Shown here piece by piece: positions 8,401 through 17,941 of a stretch of 64,000 bases of DNA. Below the pieces are notes generated by a model that had not been told where the DNA came from, did no database searches, and saw nothing but the letters and a program-made list of their open reading frames with translations. Made by a program: the position numbers and the translations under genes. The stretch covers positions 684 through 64,683 of the forward strand of contig NZ_SDKM01000020.1 of NCBI RefSeq assembly GCF_004519545.1. Direction: 5' to 3'. The stretch is from Nocardioides guangzhouensis. GTDB lineage: Bacteria; Actinomycetota; Actinomycetes; Propionibacteriales; Nocardioidaceae. Within the stretch, counting starts at the first letter, position 1, and each line of letters opens with the position of its first letter.

Positions 8401-8832
8401 TCAGACGGCGAACAGCTGACCGATCAGCTCGTCGATGTCGAACTGGGAGCTCTCGGTGCCGGTGGGGACCAGCGCCAGGGTGCGGTTGACGAAGGCCGTG
8501 AGCTCGAGCGCCGGAGCCTGCACGAGCAGCTCTCCGTCGGGCGAGCGGAGCTCGATGATGACCACCGCCCGCCCGGTCGAGTTGAGGCACGGCCACACGT
8601 GGACGTCGCCCTCCCCTGCAGGGGCGGTGAGTCCGCGGGTCAGCAGGTCACGCGCGAAGGTCCAGATGACGTCCCCCCCGGCCGTCCTGAACGTCACGGT
8701 GACCGCGTACGGATCCGACGGCTGGTAGCCGAGCGAGGCCTCGAGCTTCATTGCCTGCCCTGCTGCGTCGACACAGTCCATCGTGATGTCCTGCGCAACG
8801 CCGCCCGAGAAGCGGTGGTCGTGCTTCCTCAT
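8401..8832 (-). CDS. ssgB: SsgA-like (SALP) cell-division regulator, SsgB type
   Basis: Small cytoplasmic protein of 143 residues of the actinobacteria-specific SsgA/SsgB family; SsgB recruits FtsZ during septation in sporulating species. The core reads YAVTVTFRTAGGDVIW, then FARDLLTRGL, then GEGDVHVWPC and a C-terminal VPTGTES-FDID segment, all hallmarks of the family. GGAGGAACCG directly before the ATG at 8832 fixes the start. In non-sporulating Nocardioides-type bacteria the role is less defined. It stands alone, convergent with pabC. Confidence 0.85.
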   Translation of the reverse strand: MRKHDHRFSGGVAQDITMDCVDAAGQAMKLEASLGYQPSDPYAVTVTFRTAGGDVIWTFARDLLTRGLTAPAGEGDVHVWPCLNSTGRAVVIIELRSPDGELLVQAPALELTAFVNRTLALVPTGTESSQFDIDELIGQLFAV

Positions 8833-9055
8833 CGGTTCCTCCCAGATACCCAAGTTGCCGATGAGACGGGCCCCGTGACGGGGCATGACGCGAGAATCGA
8901 AAGAAAAATCCGAGAAAGTGGAAAACCGCTGTCCGGGGCGTGGATCACGCGTGGATCGACCCGTGCTGGCCTGTGCTCGCCGACGATTCCGGCGGTGGCC
9001 CGGGGCGGTTTCGGGGGACCTCGAGCGATGCGCTATCGTTCCGGTCGCACCACGC

Positions 9056-9127
9056 GGGCGATTGGCGCAGTGGTAGCGCGCTTCGTTCACACCGAAGAGG
9101 TCACTGGTTCGAACCCAGTATCGCCCA
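9056..9127 (+). tRNA. tRNA-Val(CAC)
   Basis: Acceptor GGGCGAT pairs with ATCGCCC. Anticodon stem CTTCG/CGAAG with loop TTCACAC gives anticodon CAC. It is almost identical to tRNA-Val(GAC) outside the anticodon arm. CCA is not encoded (CCG follows the discriminator A). Confidence 0.95.
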
Positions 9128-9228
9128 CCGATTGCGACTCGAGCCGCGCTACCGGGGTAGCGCGGCTCTGTTGTCCCCACCGAACGCGGCTCTGTCGTCT
9201 CCACCGAAGAGGTCACTGGTTCGAACCC
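9090..9228. repeat. 27-bp direct repeat of the tRNA-Val(CAC) 3' half (attachment-site scar)
   Basis: The segment from the anticodon loop to the T-loop of tRNA-Val(CAC), 9090-9116, recurs exactly at 9202-9228 in the same orientation. The second copy lacks the acceptor end and cannot be a tRNA. Anticodon-loop to T-loop segments are typical att cores, so this looks like a scar of integration and excision or slippage. Confidence 0.6.
9141..9168 (+). terminator. Terminator after tRNA-Val(CAC)
   Basis: Perfect 12-bp stem GAGCCGCGCTAC/GTAGCGCGGCTC with a CGGG loop, followed by TGTTGT, 14 bases past the tRNA. Confidence 0.8.
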
Positions 9229-9349
9229 CTGACCTGGCTCTGGAGCCCGGGCCACACATGGTCGGCCGATGGGGGCTACTCACCCGAGCGTGGAGATAAC
9301 AGGATCGGCACGTTCCCCACGGATCCCCTGCGGAGCAGGGAGCCGTCCT

Positions 9350-10070
9350 CCTAGCGTTGGAGACAGGTCCGCCGAGAGGCGTGTCTCGGGATTCCTGTCA
9401 GAGGCTCGCTGCGCTCGGCCGACTCAGGCGCCGCTCCGAGTTCCAACCCCCTCTGATTCCCGGGGGGGCGCCGCCCGTATGGGTCTTGGTGCTGGCCGCG
9501 GATTGCTGCACGCTGGGAGTGCGCGCCCGTCCGCCTTGCACCCCCGTGACGGGCGGGCGCGCCCGCCCGGCGAGAGGCGCCCCCCGGGCTGCGCGCGGAC
9601 GGCAGTCCTGAGTGGTGCCTCAGGCGGGCGCGCGGCGGTCGCGTCGCAGGATCGGGGCATCGGCACCGCATCGTGGGACGAGTGCCCGAGAAGCGCTGTG
9701 CCTCCAGCCGGGCGCTGTGGCGAGGGGCCCGAGCGCTAAGACGCCGCCCGGGGGCTGTCAGCGAAACCGGGCGGCGCCTGCGACCCGAGGTCTGCGTGAG
9801 TCCGGGGGTCGGACTTCCTTCCTACACGGGATGAACCGGATTTTCCTCACCCCCAGGGATGGTTCGCATGGCCCGATCGGGCCAGGGCGAGGTGGCCCTT
9901 CCGCGGGATCCGGGCTGGCGCGGGGCGTCGGGTGCGCACCCATGGGGCCGTGCCGGCACGTCGACGGGCACCGCCCCGAAGCCCCCCGCATTGAGACGGT
10001 GCCCGCGCGCCAGCGGCTTCCTCGCTTCTCGGGTAAGCGGCGCCTGCCGGCAATGATCACGTTACCCGCG
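9350..10070. ncRNA. Candidate structured noncoding RNA region (strand unknown)
   Basis: The 1.07 kb between the tRNA scar and the GH12 gene has no reading frame with plausible protein composition, but it is rich in nested complementarity. At 9356-9447, GTTGGA/TCCAAC encloses GACAGG/CCTGTC (which holds CCGAGA/TCTCGG) and CTCGG/CCGAG, a three-way junction. Hairpins follow at 9607-9624, 9742-9776 (10-bp stem) and 9870-9883. GCTGGCGCG (9914) pairs with CGCGCCAGC (10006), enclosing GGTGCGCACC, CGTGCCGGCACG and GGGCACCG/CGGTGCCC. CGGGTAA (10030) pairs with TTACCCG (10062). It does not look like rnpB, tmRNA or SRP RNA. High GC inflates chance pairing. Confidence 0.4.
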
Positions 10071-10179
10071 GCCGAGGGTCGCATGCCCTCCCGGTGCGAG
10101 GACTGGGGGCGGTGGTGCGGTCCGGATGTCGGCCTGGTCGGACCCGCTGGCCGATCGGATGTCGTGTCGCTGGAAAGCA

Positions 10180-10207
10180 GTGATGCCCGTCACGCCCGGG
10201 GTAGGGT
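10180..10207 (+). promoter_or_regulatory. Crp/GlxR-type site plus -10 box upstream of the GH12 gene
   Basis: GTGATGCCCGTCAC (10180-10193) fits GTGA-N6-TCAC and lies 8 bases upstream of TAGGGT (10202-10207), a good actinobacterial -10. The implied transcript has a leader of about 90 bases before the ATG at 10304. The site covers the -35 region. Confidence 0.5.
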
Positions 10208-10303
10208 GCCGTCCGAAACTGCCCGAGATGTCCGGGTTGTCAGGGGCGGTCCAGCGTCCCGGTCTGCACCCGGCATCACCCCCGCAGATCGAGGAACCCC
10301 CTT

Positions 10304-11035
10304 ATGAATCTCTCTCGACGACTGAAGCTCGTCCTGGCCACCCTCCTGCTGCCGGTGTTCGCGATGCCCCTGCTGACGGCCTCGCCGGCGGACGCGCTGG
10401 CCTGCAGCAACCCCCGGGTGCTCAGCGGCTCCAACGCGATGTGGAAGAACGGTGGCTACTGGATTCACAACAACGAGTGGAACCGCAACATCCCGGAGAC
10501 CATCAGGGCGTGCAGCTATCGGGACTGGCACGTCACCGCGACCGCCAACAACCGCGACGGCTCGGGTGAGGTGAAGACCTACCCGAACGTGCACAAGGAC
10601 TTCCCACGAGACCCGCGTGTGACCTCGTTGCGGACCATTCGGAGCCACTTCGCGGCTCGAGGTCCTCGCGTCGGGATCTACAACATCGCGTACGACATCT
10701 GGCTGAACGACATGGACTACGAGGTGATGATCTGGACCGAGAACTACCGGCAGGTACCGAGTGGACGAGTCGTCGCCCGCGGTCTGAAGTTCAACAACCG
10801 CACGTGGCGGGTGTTTGCGACCTCCGGCAACCGGGCCATCACGTTCCTGCCCAACGCGAAGGTCACCTCCGGCGACATGCGCATCGGCGCCCGCCTGAAG
10901 TGGTTGCGCCAGCGCGGCATGCTCCCCGCGACCGCGAAGCTGAACCAGATCTGCTTCGGCGTCGAGGTCGTGTCCACCGGAGGCAACCCCGCCCGCTTCA
11001 CGTTCGACAACTTCGACGTGCGCGTGACCCGCTGA
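10304..11035 (+). CDS. Secreted GH12-like beta-glucanase
   Basis: Exported protein of 243 residues with a signal peptide (basic MNLSRRLK, hydrophobic core, cleavage probably after ADALA near residue 33). The mature part follows the GH12 (clan GH-C, endoglucanase/xyloglucanase) plan: NNEWN near 56-60, a GSGEVKTYPNVH strand, AYDIWLNDMDYEVMIW with candidate nucleophile E140, and CFGVEVVSTGG with candidate acid/base E221. About 210 mature residues suits GH12. There is no carbohydrate-binding module. Family assignment rests on these motifs; a GH12-like non-enzymatic protein is possible. GAGGAA lies 9 bases before the ATG. Confidence 0.65.
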   Translation: MNLSRRLKLVLATLLLPVFAMPLLTASPADALACSNPRVLSGSNAMWKNGGYWIHNNEWNRNIPETIRACSYRDWHVTATANNRDGSGEVKTYPNVHKDFPRDPRVTSLRTIRSHFAARGPRVGIYNIAYDIWLNDMDYEVMIWTENYRQVPSGRVVARGLKFNNRTWRVFATSGNRAITFLPNAKVTSGDMRIGARLKWLRQRGMLPATAKLNQICFGVEVVSTGGNPARFTFDNFDVRVTR

Positions 11036-11056
11036 GCGGGTCTCCCGCCACCACGC

Positions 11057-11090
11057 ACGAAGGCCCCCGGGACGTCCCGGGGGCCTTCGT
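11057..11090. terminator. Bidirectional terminator between GH12 and sulfatase genes
   Basis: A perfect 16-bp inverted repeat around a CG centre (ACGAAGGCCCCCGGGA and its complement) sits between two convergent stop codons. Confidence 0.85.
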
Positions 11091-11104
11091 CGTGCCAGGG
11101 GCGC

Positions 11105-13075
11105 TCAGCGCAGGTCGGGTGGCAACGGCACCCGGCACTGCTCGGCCCGACACGCGCGCGCCCTGGCCAGGACCTCGTGCAACCGGGCCACGACGTCGTG
11201 GTACGCCGGGTCGCCGGCCAGGTTGTCGTACTGCTCGGGGTCCTTCAGCACGTCGTACAGCTCGGCCGTGGCACCGGGGTGCTTGTTGTGCGGTCCCACC
11301 AGCCACTCCGTGTAGAGGTAGCGTCCGGTGCGGATGCCGGTGGTCTTGCCCTGCAACGTCCGCTTCGTGTGCGCGCCGACCGGGTCGCGACGGTCGAGCG
11401 CCGCGCGGACCGAGGGGAGCGGCGGGGTCTCGGTGAGCACGGTCCGGCTCCACATCGAGGTCGGGGACTCGTCCCCGAGCCGCGCGACATCGAGCAGGGA
11501 CGTGCCGTCCAGCGACCCGTGGCTGGCGTCGCCGAGCTGCGCGAGCGTCGGGGCGAAGTCGATCGACAGGAACGGGTCGGTGCGCACCTCGCCCTTCGGG
11601 ACGCCGGGGCCTGCGACGACGACCGGGACCCGCAGCGACGGCTCGTAGGGGAGGATCTTGCCCTGCCGCTCGCCCTGCTCGCCGAGGAAGTAGCCGTTGT
11701 CGCTCGTGAACACGACCATGGTGTTCTCCAGCTGGCCGGTGGCCTTCAGCCGGCCCAGGATCTTCTTCACCGCGTGGTCGACGACGTAGACAGCCTCGGC
11801 CCGCTGCCGCGTGACGTCGAGCATCTCGGCCTTCATGGCCTCACCCGGCGGAGGCTTGCGGATCCGCGACGGCTTGTCGCTGCGATCCGGGTCGAGCCAG
11901 TCGGCGCCGGGAGCCTCGGCTATGTAGTCGTCGAGGATCCCGCGCACCCGCTCCGGTCGGGCCGGGGTGACCAGGTGGTCGGGGTCGTCGGGTTCCCGGG
12001 GGGCACCGTGGTGCGGCGCGGTGAACGAGATGTAGTTGAACCACGGCCGATCCTGCCCGGCGTCGGTGTCGAGCTGGTCGCTCGCCAGGTCGGCGTACGC
12101 CGTGGTCTGGTAGGTGTCGCGGAGGTTCAGGTAGCCGTTGCAGTTGTCGTTGAGGGTGGTGTCGAAGTAGCGGTAGGTGCCGCCGTCGTTCGGGTCGTCC
12201 TTCGGCAGGCCGCCGTCGATGGAGCCGCGCCACAGGTCCCAGCCGGGCGGGCAGTACTGCGTCGACGTGCCGGTGTCGCTGCCGGGGACGGGGTCGCGGC
12301 CGTAGCCGTTGAGGTACTTCCCCATGTAGGTCGTGTAGTAGCCGGCCCGTTTCATCCACACCGGCAGCGTGTTGCTGTCGCGGAGCGCGCTGAAGCCCCA
12401 CGGCGGCTTCTCGGACCACACCTGGTGGTTGTGGGGGTAGAGGCCGGTCAGCACCGACGAGCGGGCCGGGCAGCACAGCGGGAGGCTGGCGAAGCCGTTC
12501 TCGAACGTGACGCCGCGGTCGGCGATGAGCTTCTGGACGTTCGGCATCCACTGGAGCTCGTCGGTGCGCATGTCGTCGACCATGATCATGAGCACGTTCG
12601 GCTGCCTGGTCTGCTGCGAGGACGCGGTGACCGGCCGGCCGCCGTCGACCCGCACCGTGGCGTCGACGGTCGAGGTGTCACCGGTCAGGCACGACCGTGG
12701 CAGGTCGACGCGCGAGAGCAGGGAGGTCGGCTCGTCGGTCACCGTCGGCTCGCACCGGCCGGTCGCCCCGGTGGCGGGACGGTCGCGGCGGACCGTGGTG
12801 GACACGCCGCCCACCTCAACCCGGAGCGACGTCGCCCAGGGTCGCTTCGTGGTCCGGATCGAGACGCTGACGACGGGGCCGGCGTTGTCGACGTACACGC
12901 GGGTCCGGCCGGGCTCGTCGTCCCCGCCGCCGACGGGTCCGTCGGGCAGCTGGACCCCGAGCTTGTCGCCTCGCCCGTCGTCGCCGGTCAAGCGCTGGCC
13001 GAGTGCCACGGCGGCGCCCCCGGCGATCAGGGCCAGCACCAGCGCGACCAGCCAGGTCCGCTTGTTCTTCAGCAT
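11105..13075 (-). CDS. Membrane-anchored sulfatase (formylglycine-dependent)
   Basis: 656-residue hydrolase of the arylsulfatase family. After an N-terminal membrane anchor (residues 8-26) and about 130 residues of unrecognised extracytoplasmic sequence, the sulfatase domain begins PNVLMIMVDDMRTDE (metal-binding DD). The CxPxR motif CCPAR has C201 as the residue converted to formylglycine. VFTSDNGYFLGEQG, the second metal site, comes later. Substrate unknown; sulfated polysaccharides or glycolipids are possible. The ATG at 13075 follows GAGGAACAG. No sulfatase-activating enzyme gene is adjacent, so maturation would rely on one elsewhere. Confidence 0.85.
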   Translation of the reverse strand: MLKNKRTWLVALVLALIAGGAAVALGQRLTGDDGRGDKLGVQLPDGPVGGGDDEPGRTRVYVDNAGPVVSVSIRTTKRPWATSLRVEVGGVSTTVRRDRPATGATGRCEPTVTDEPTSLLSRVDLPRSCLTGDTSTVDATVRVDGGRPVTASSQQTRQPNVLMIMVDDMRTDELQWMPNVQKLIADRGVTFENGFASLPLCCPARSSVLTGLYPHNHQVWSEKPPWGFSALRDSNTLPVWMKRAGYYTTYMGKYLNGYGRDPVPGSDTGTSTQYCPPGWDLWRGSIDGGLPKDDPNDGGTYRYFDTTLNDNCNGYLNLRDTYQTTAYADLASDQLDTDAGQDRPWFNYISFTAPHHGAPREPDDPDHLVTPARPERVRGILDDYIAEAPGADWLDPDRSDKPSRIRKPPPGEAMKAEMLDVTRQRAEAVYVVDHAVKKILGRLKATGQLENTMVVFTSDNGYFLGEQGERQGKILPYEPSLRVPVVVAGPGVPKGEVRTDPFLSIDFAPTLAQLGDASHGSLDGTSLLDVARLGDESPTSMWSRTVLTETPPLPSVRAALDRRDPVGAHTKRTLQGKTTGIRTGRYLYTEWLVGPHNKHPGATAELYDVLKDPEQYDNLAGDPAYHDVVARLHEVLARARACRAEQCRVPLPPDLR

Positions 13076-13170
13076 CTGTTCCTCAGGACGATGAAACCGG
13101 GGAGCGACCCGCCCGCGGGCACGGATACGATCGTAGGACCGTCGTCCCAATCCCCTGAGGAGTGCCCCAC

Positions 13171-15168
13171 GTGTCCGACTCCGTGCCCGAGATCCAGGTC
13201 ACCGTCGTCGCCGCCGACAGCAAGGCCGAGCGCACGGTGGCCACCGGCACGAAGGCCTGGGAGCTCTTCGCCGACAGCCCCGAGGTGATCGCCGCCCGGG
13301 TCGACGAGGTGCTCCGCGACCTGTCACACGAGCTGGCCGACGGGTCGGTCGTCGAGGGCGTCGCGATCGACTCGGCCGACGGCCGCGACATCCTGCGGCA
13401 CTCGACCGCGCACGTCCTCGCCCAGGCCGTCCAGGACCTGTTCCCGGACGCGCGCCTCGGCATCGGCCCGCCGGTCGAGAACGGCTTCTACTACGACTTC
13501 GACGTCGAGACCCCGTTCGTGCCCGAGGACCTCGCGAGGATCGAGACCCGGATGCGCAAGATCGTCAAGGAGGGCCAGAAGTTCTCCCGCCGCGCGGTCA
13601 GCGACGCCGAGGCGCTCGACGAGCTGGCCGACGAGCCCTACAAGATCGAGCTGATCGGGCTCAAGGGCTCCGGGCACGCCGAGGGCGCGGCCGAGGGCGC
13701 CTCCGTCGAGGTCGGCGCCGGCGAGCTCACCATCTACGACAACCTCGACCGCAGGGGCGAGCGGGCGTGGAAGGACCTGTGCCGCGGCCCGCACCTGCCC
13801 ACCACCAAGCGGATCCCGGCGTTCAAGCTGATGCGCTCCGCCGCGGCGTACTGGCGCGGGGACGAGAAGAACAAGCAGCTCCAGCGCATCTACGGCACCG
13901 CGTGGGAGTCGAAGGAGGCGCTCGAGGAGCACCTGCACCGCATCGAGGAGGCCGAGCGCCGCGACCACCGCAAGCTCGGGCGCGACCTCGACCTGTTCAG
14001 CTTCCCCGACGAGCTCGGCTCGGGCCTCGCCGTCTTCCACCCCAAGGGTGGCGTGATCAAGCGGGTGATGGAGGACTACGTCCGGCAGCGGCACATCGAC
14101 GAGGGCTTCCAGTACGTCGGCACCCCGCACATCACCAAGGAGGGGCTGTTCCACACCTCCGGGCACCTGCCGTACTTCGAGGACACCATGTTCCCGCCCA
14201 TGGAGATGGAGGGCGCGCGCTACTTCCTCAAGGCGATGAACTGCCCGATGCACAACCTGATCTACCGCTCGCGCGGCCGGTCCTACCGTGAGCTGCCGCT
14301 GCGGCTCTTCGAGTTCGGCACCGTCTACCGCTTCGAGAAGTCGGGCGTCGTGCACGGCCTCACCCGGGTGCGGGGCCTAACCCAGGACGACTCGCACTCC
14401 TACTGCATGCCGGAGCAGGCCGCCGACGAGGTCAAGCACCTGCTCGGCTTCGTGCTCGGGCTGCTGCGCGACTTCGGGCTCGACGACTTCTACCTCGAGC
14501 TGTCCACCAAGGACGAGTCCAAGGACAAGTTCATGGGCTCGGACGAGCAGTGGGAGAGCGCGACCCGGATCCTCGAGGAGGCGGCCGCCGAGACCGGCCT
14601 CGAGCTGGTGCCGGACCCGGGCGGGGCCGCGTTCTACGGCCCGAAGATCTCCGTGCAGGCGCGCGACGCGATCGGTCGCACCTGGCAGATGTCGACCATC
14701 CAGTACGACTTCAACCAGCCGGCCGGCTTCGACCTCGAGTACCAGTCGGCCGACGGCTCGCGCCAGCAGCCGGTGATGATCCACTCCGCCAAGTTCGGCT
14801 CGCTGGAGCGGTTCTACGGCGTGCTGGTCGAGCACTACGCCGGCGCGTTCCCGCCCTGGCTGGCGCCGGTGCAGGTGCAGGGCATCCCGATCGCCGAACG
14901 CCACAACGACTACCTGTACGACGTCGCGAAGCGCCTGCAGGCGGCCGGCATCAGGGTCGAGGTCGACGACTCCGACGACCGGATGCAGAAGAAGATCCGC
15001 AACGCCCAGCTCCAGAAGGTGCCCTTCATGCTGATCGCGGGGGACGACGACATGGCCTCGGGCGCCGTCTCGTTCCGCTACCGCGACGGCCACCAGGAGA
15101 ACGGCGTCCCGGTCGAGGAGGCGATCGCCCGGGTCGCCGAGGCGATCGCGACCCGGGCCCAGGTGTGA
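13171..15168 (+). CDS. thrS: Threonyl-tRNA synthetase
   Basis: Charges tRNA-Thr; 665 residues. Domain order: TGS (residues 1-65), the N2 editing domain with HSTAH and the CRGPH metal/editing motif, the class II catalytic core ([28 protein letters not shown] as motif 2) and the C-terminal anticodon-binding domain. The GTG at 13171 is 8 bases after AGGAG; a GTG three codons earlier has no room for an RBS. A TACGAT -10 box near 13124 gives a short leader. It is translationally coupled to the HIT gene (stop and start overlap). Confidence 0.95.
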   Translation: MSDSVPEIQVTVVAADSKAERTVATGTKAWELFADSPEVIAARVDEVLRDLSHELADGSVVEGVAIDSADGRDILRHSTAHVLAQAVQDLFPDARLGIGPPVENGFYYDFDVETPFVPEDLARIETRMRKIVKEGQKFSRRAVSDAEALDELADEPYKIELIGLKGSGHAEGAAEGASVEVGAGELTIYDNLDRRGERAWKDLCRGPHLPTTKRIPAFKLMRSAAAYWRGDEKNKQLQRIYGTAWESKEALEEHLHRIEEAERRDHRKLGRDLDLFSFPDELGSGLAVFHPKGGVIKRVMEDYVRQRHIDEGFQYVGTPHITKEGLFHTSGHLPYFEDTMFPPMEMEGARYFLKAMNCPMHNLIYRSRGRSYRELPLRLFEFGTVYRFEKSGVVHGLTRVRGLTQDDSHSYCMPEQAADEVKHLLGFVLGLLRDFGLDDFYLELSTKDESKDKFMGSDEQWESATRILEEAAAETGLELVPDPGGAAFYGPKISVQARDAIGRTWQMSTIQYDFNQPAGFDLEYQSADGSRQQPVMIHSAKFGSLERFYGVLVEHYAGAFPPWLAPVQVQGIPIAERHNDYLYDVAKRLQAAGIRVEVDDSDDRMQKKIRNAQLQKVPFMLIAGDDDMASGAVSFRYRDGHQENGVPVEEAIARVAEAIATRAQV

Positions 15169-15728
15169 TGGACGGCGTCGACGACCATCGCGTGAGCCAG
15201 GACGGCGTGGGGGACCCCGACCAGCTCGACCGGCTGTGGACCCCGCACCGGATCGCCTACATCCGGGGCGAGAAGAAGCCGGCCGACGGCACGCCGGGGG
15301 AGTGCCCGTTCTGCCGGGTGCCCGGCCTGCCGGACGAGGAGGGTCTGGTGGTGGCGCGCGGTGAGCTCGCGTTCGTCGTGCTCAACCTCTACCCCTACGC
15401 GCCGGGGCACCTGATGATCTGCCCCTACCGCCACGTCGCCGACTACACGGAGACCACGGACACGGAGGCCGCCGAGATCGCGGCCCTCACGAAGCGGGCC
15501 ATGACGGTGATCCGGGAGGTATCCGGCGCCGGCGGCTTCAACCTCGGCATGAACCAGGGCGCGATCGCCGGTGCCGGCATCTCCGCCCACCTGCACCAGC
15601 ACGTGGTCCCGCGCTGGCCCGGCGACCAGAACTTCATGCCGATCATCGGCCGCACCAAGACCCTGCCCGAGCTGCTGACCGACACCCGGCAGCTGCTGGC
15701 CGAGGCGTGGCCGCCGGTCCGGTCCTGA
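15168..15728 (+). CDS. HIT-family hydrolase, AP4A phosphorylase-like
   Basis: 186 residues with the histidine triad HLHQHVV near residue 142, plus a CPFC zinc-type pair near residue 44. The thrS-HIT-pgsA order matches mycobacterial Rv2613c, an Ap4A phosphorylase that removes diadenosine polyphosphates made by aminoacyl-tRNA synthetases; that activity is inferred from synteny. The ATG overlaps the thrS stop by one base. The usual next gene pgsA lies 8 kb further on, past the xylose locus. Confidence 0.85.
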   Translation: MDGVDDHRVSQDGVGDPDQLDRLWTPHRIAYIRGEKKPADGTPGECPFCRVPGLPDEEGLVVARGELAFVVLNLYPYAPGHLMICPYRHVADYTETTDTEAAEIAALTKRAMTVIREVSGAGGFNLGMNQGAIAGAGISAHLHQHVVPRWPGDQNFMPIIGRTKTLPELLTDTRQLLAEAWPPVRS

Positions 15729-15842
15729 CCACAGCGCCCGGAAGTCTCCTCCTCGTTGCTTCCGGGGTCGGACCGGAGGAACGTGGTCCGGAGCGGCGGC
15801 GCCGCCCGGGCGTCGCCTCCGACCCCCGAGGAGGCTTTCGAG

Positions 15843-16457
15843 ATGTTTGCGCGCTCCACCACGATCCAGGGTGACCCGGGCGCCGTCGAAGGTGGGATCA
15901 CCTTCATCCGCGACGAGGCGATGCCGGCGATCATGGCCATGGACGGCTGCGTCGGGATGTCCCTCCTCGTCGACCGGGAGAACGGACGCTGCATCGCGAC
16001 CAGCTCCTGGCGCGACGAGGCGTCGATGCGGGCCACCGACCAGGCCGTCGCGACGTACCGCGGCCGCGGTGGGGAGCTCCTCGGCGGCACCCCGCAGGTC
16101 GAGGAGTGGGAGGTGGCCGTGATGCACCGCGACCACGCCACGACCGACCGGACCTGCTGCCGGGTGACCTGGGCCCGGCCGCGGGACATGGACGCCACCG
16201 TCGAGATGTGGCGCACCCGGCTGCTCGCCGCCTTCGAGCTGATGGACGGCTTCTGCAGTGCCAGCCTCCTGATCGACCGTGCCCGCGGCCTCACCTGCGG
16301 CACGGTCACGTTCGACTCCCGGGAGGCGCTGGTCGGCACCCGCGAGCGGGCCCGCGAGATCAGGGACATGGCGGCACGCGAGCTCGGCGTCGAGTTCCTC
16401 GACATCGCCGAGTTCGACCTCGCCCTCGCCCACCTGCGGTTGCCCGAGCTGGTCTGA
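15843..16457 (+). CDS. Tandem dimeric alpha/beta-barrel protein (ABM-like)
   Basis: 204-residue cytoplasmic protein made of two similar halves (about 1-97 and 100-204). Each contains a GC/SASLLIDR-type strand followed by a helix, resembling the antibiotic-biosynthesis-monooxygenase (ABM) fold duplicated in one chain. No catalytic residues can be assigned, so function is unknown. GAGGAGG lies 8 bases before the ATG at 15843. It is a single gene between the HIT gene and a strong terminator. Confidence 0.6.
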   Translation: MFARSTTIQGDPGAVEGGITFIRDEAMPAIMAMDGCVGMSLLVDRENGRCIATSSWRDEASMRATDQAVATYRGRGGELLGGTPQVEEWEVAVMHRDHATTDRTCCRVTWARPRDMDATVEMWRTRLLAAFELMDGFCSASLLIDRARGLTCGTVTFDSREALVGTRERAREIRDMAARELGVEFLDIAEFDLALAHLRLPELV

Positions 16458-16474
16458 GAGCCCGGTCAGGGATG

Positions 16475-16516
16475 TCAGGTGCTGGTCAGGGGTTGAAACG
16501 CCTGACCAGCACCTGA
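16475..16516. terminator. Bidirectional terminator upstream of the xylB stop
   Basis: Perfect 16-bp stem TCAGGTGCTGGTCAGG and its complement with a 10-base loop, between convergent genes. It marks the left edge of the xylose locus. Confidence 0.85.
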
Positions 16517-16517
16517 T

Positions 16518-17939
16518 TCACCGGTCGACCGGGGAACCGTGAGGTGCATCCACCCGCTCCAGGACCAGGTCGCGGGCCACGGCGTACCGCTGGCGCAGGC
16601 CCGGGGTGACCGGGGCCTCGTGGGTGGACGCGGGCGGGGCGGGCCAGTCAGGCGGGGTGCCGGTCAGCGTCCAGGCCGCCTGGTACGCCGCCCCGCGGGC
16701 GACGTACTCGTCGGGGGCCGGGACCAGCACGGTCCGGCCCAGCACCCGCGGCGCGACGTCCTGGACCGCGGGCGAGGCGGCAGCGCCGCCGGTCAGCAGC
16801 ACCCGGCGTACGTCGGCGCCCTGCTCCTCCAGCGCCTCGAGCGCGTCGGCGAGCCCGCACAGAAGCCCCTCGACGGCCGCCCGGGCCAGGTGGGCGCGGC
16901 TCCACGACGTCGCGTCCAGGCCGTGCAGCGAGGCCGTGGCGCGGGGCCGGTTGGGCGTGCGCTCCCCGGCGAAGTACGGCACCAGCACCGCGCCACCGGA
17001 ACCCGGCGGCGCCTCCAGCGCCAGGCCGGACAGACCGGCGTGGTCGACGCCGAGCAAGCGGGCGGTGGAGTCGAGGACCTGGGCGGCGTTGAGCGTCGCC
17101 ACCAGTGGCAGGAACCGCCCGGTGGCGTCCGCGAAGGAGGCGACGGTGCCCGTGCTGTCCGCGGCGGCGACGTCGGAGACCGCGCAGGCCACGCCCGAGG
17201 TGCCGATCGACACCACGGCATCGCCCGGCCCGGCCCGCAGGCCGAGCGCGGACGCGGCGTTGTCGCCGGCGCCCGGCCCCAGCACCGCGCCCCACGGCGT
17301 GGTCCCCGCGGACTCCGCCGGCCCCAGCACCCGGGGGAGCAGGGGAGCGTGCCCGAGCGCCCGCTCGGCGAGTTCGGGGCGGTAGGCGTCCTCCAGGGGC
17401 GACCAGTACGACGTGCCGCTCGCGTCGGAGCGGTCCGTGGCGAGGTCCGTCAGGTCAGTGGTGCCGCCGAGCCGCCAGGTCAGCCAGTCGTGGGGGAGAC
17501 AGACCGCGGCGGTGCGGGCCGCGGCCGCCGGCTCGTGGGTGGCCAGCCAGCGCAGCTTGGTGACCGTGAACGACGCCACCGGGACGCTGCCCACCGCCTC
17601 CGTCCAGGCCGCCGGGCCGCCGAGCTCGGCGACCAGCTCGGCGGCGGCGTCACCGGACCGGGTGTCGTTCCAGAGCAGGGCGGGCCGGACCACGGCGCCG
17701 TCCTCGTCGAGGCAGACCATGCCGTGCTGCTGCCCGCCCACCGACACCGCCGCGACGTCGTCGAGCCCGCCGGCGGCCCGGATCGCCTCCTGCAGCGCGG
17801 ACCACCATGCCTCGGGGTCGACCTCGGTGCCGTCGGGGTGCGCGGCCCGGCCGGTGCGCACCGTCCGGCCGTCGGCCCCGTCGACGACGACCACCTTGCA
17901 GGCCTGGGTGGAGGAGTCGACTCCCGCGACCAGCGCCAC
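16518..17939 (-). CDS. xylB: Xylulokinase
   Basis: Phosphorylates D-xylulose to xylulose 5-phosphate; 473 residues of the FGGY kinase family. The N-terminal phosphate loop [14 protein letters not shown], the GGQQHGMV segment, the VSIGTSGVA motif of domain II and [14 protein letters not shown] near the C-terminus are all present. The GTG at 17939 lies 2 bases after the xylA stop, so the two are cotranscribed and probably coupled. With xylA it forms the intracellular catabolic arm of the divergent locus. Confidence 0.92.
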   Translation of the reverse strand: MALVAGVDSSTQACKVVVVDGADGRTVRTGRAAHPDGTEVDPEAWWSALQEAIRAAGGLDDVAAVSVGGQQHGMVCLDEDGAVVRPALLWNDTRSGDAAAELVAELGGPAAWTEAVGSVPVASFTVTKLRWLATHEPAAAARTAAVCLPHDWLTWRLGGTTDLTDLATDRSDASGTSYWSPLEDAYRPELAERALGHAPLLPRVLGPAESAGTTPWGAVLGPGAGDNAASALGLRAGPGDAVVSIGTSGVACAVSDVAAADSTGTVASFADATGRFLPLVATLNAAQVLDSTARLLGVDHAGLSGLALEAPPGSGGAVLVPYFAGERTPNRPRATASLHGLDATSWSRAHLARAAVEGLLCGLADALEALEEQGADVRRVLLTGGAAASPAVQDVAPRVLGRTVLVPAPDEYVARGAAYQAAWTLTGTPPDWPAPPASTHEAPVTPGLRQRYAVARDLVLERVDAPHGSPVDR

Positions 17940-17941
17940 GC

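Noticed and set aside
9740..9880. Possible RNase P RNA because GAGGAAAATCC-like and GGAAGTCC segments occur on the minus strand
   Set aside because: The conserved cruciform core and the 3' ACAGAA region are absent and spacing is wrong.
9269..10307. Open frames of 150-230 codons between tRNA-Val(CAC) and the GH12 gene
   Set aside because: Gly, Arg, Pro and Ala dominate, no RBS or motif supports them, and they cut across strong stem-loops.
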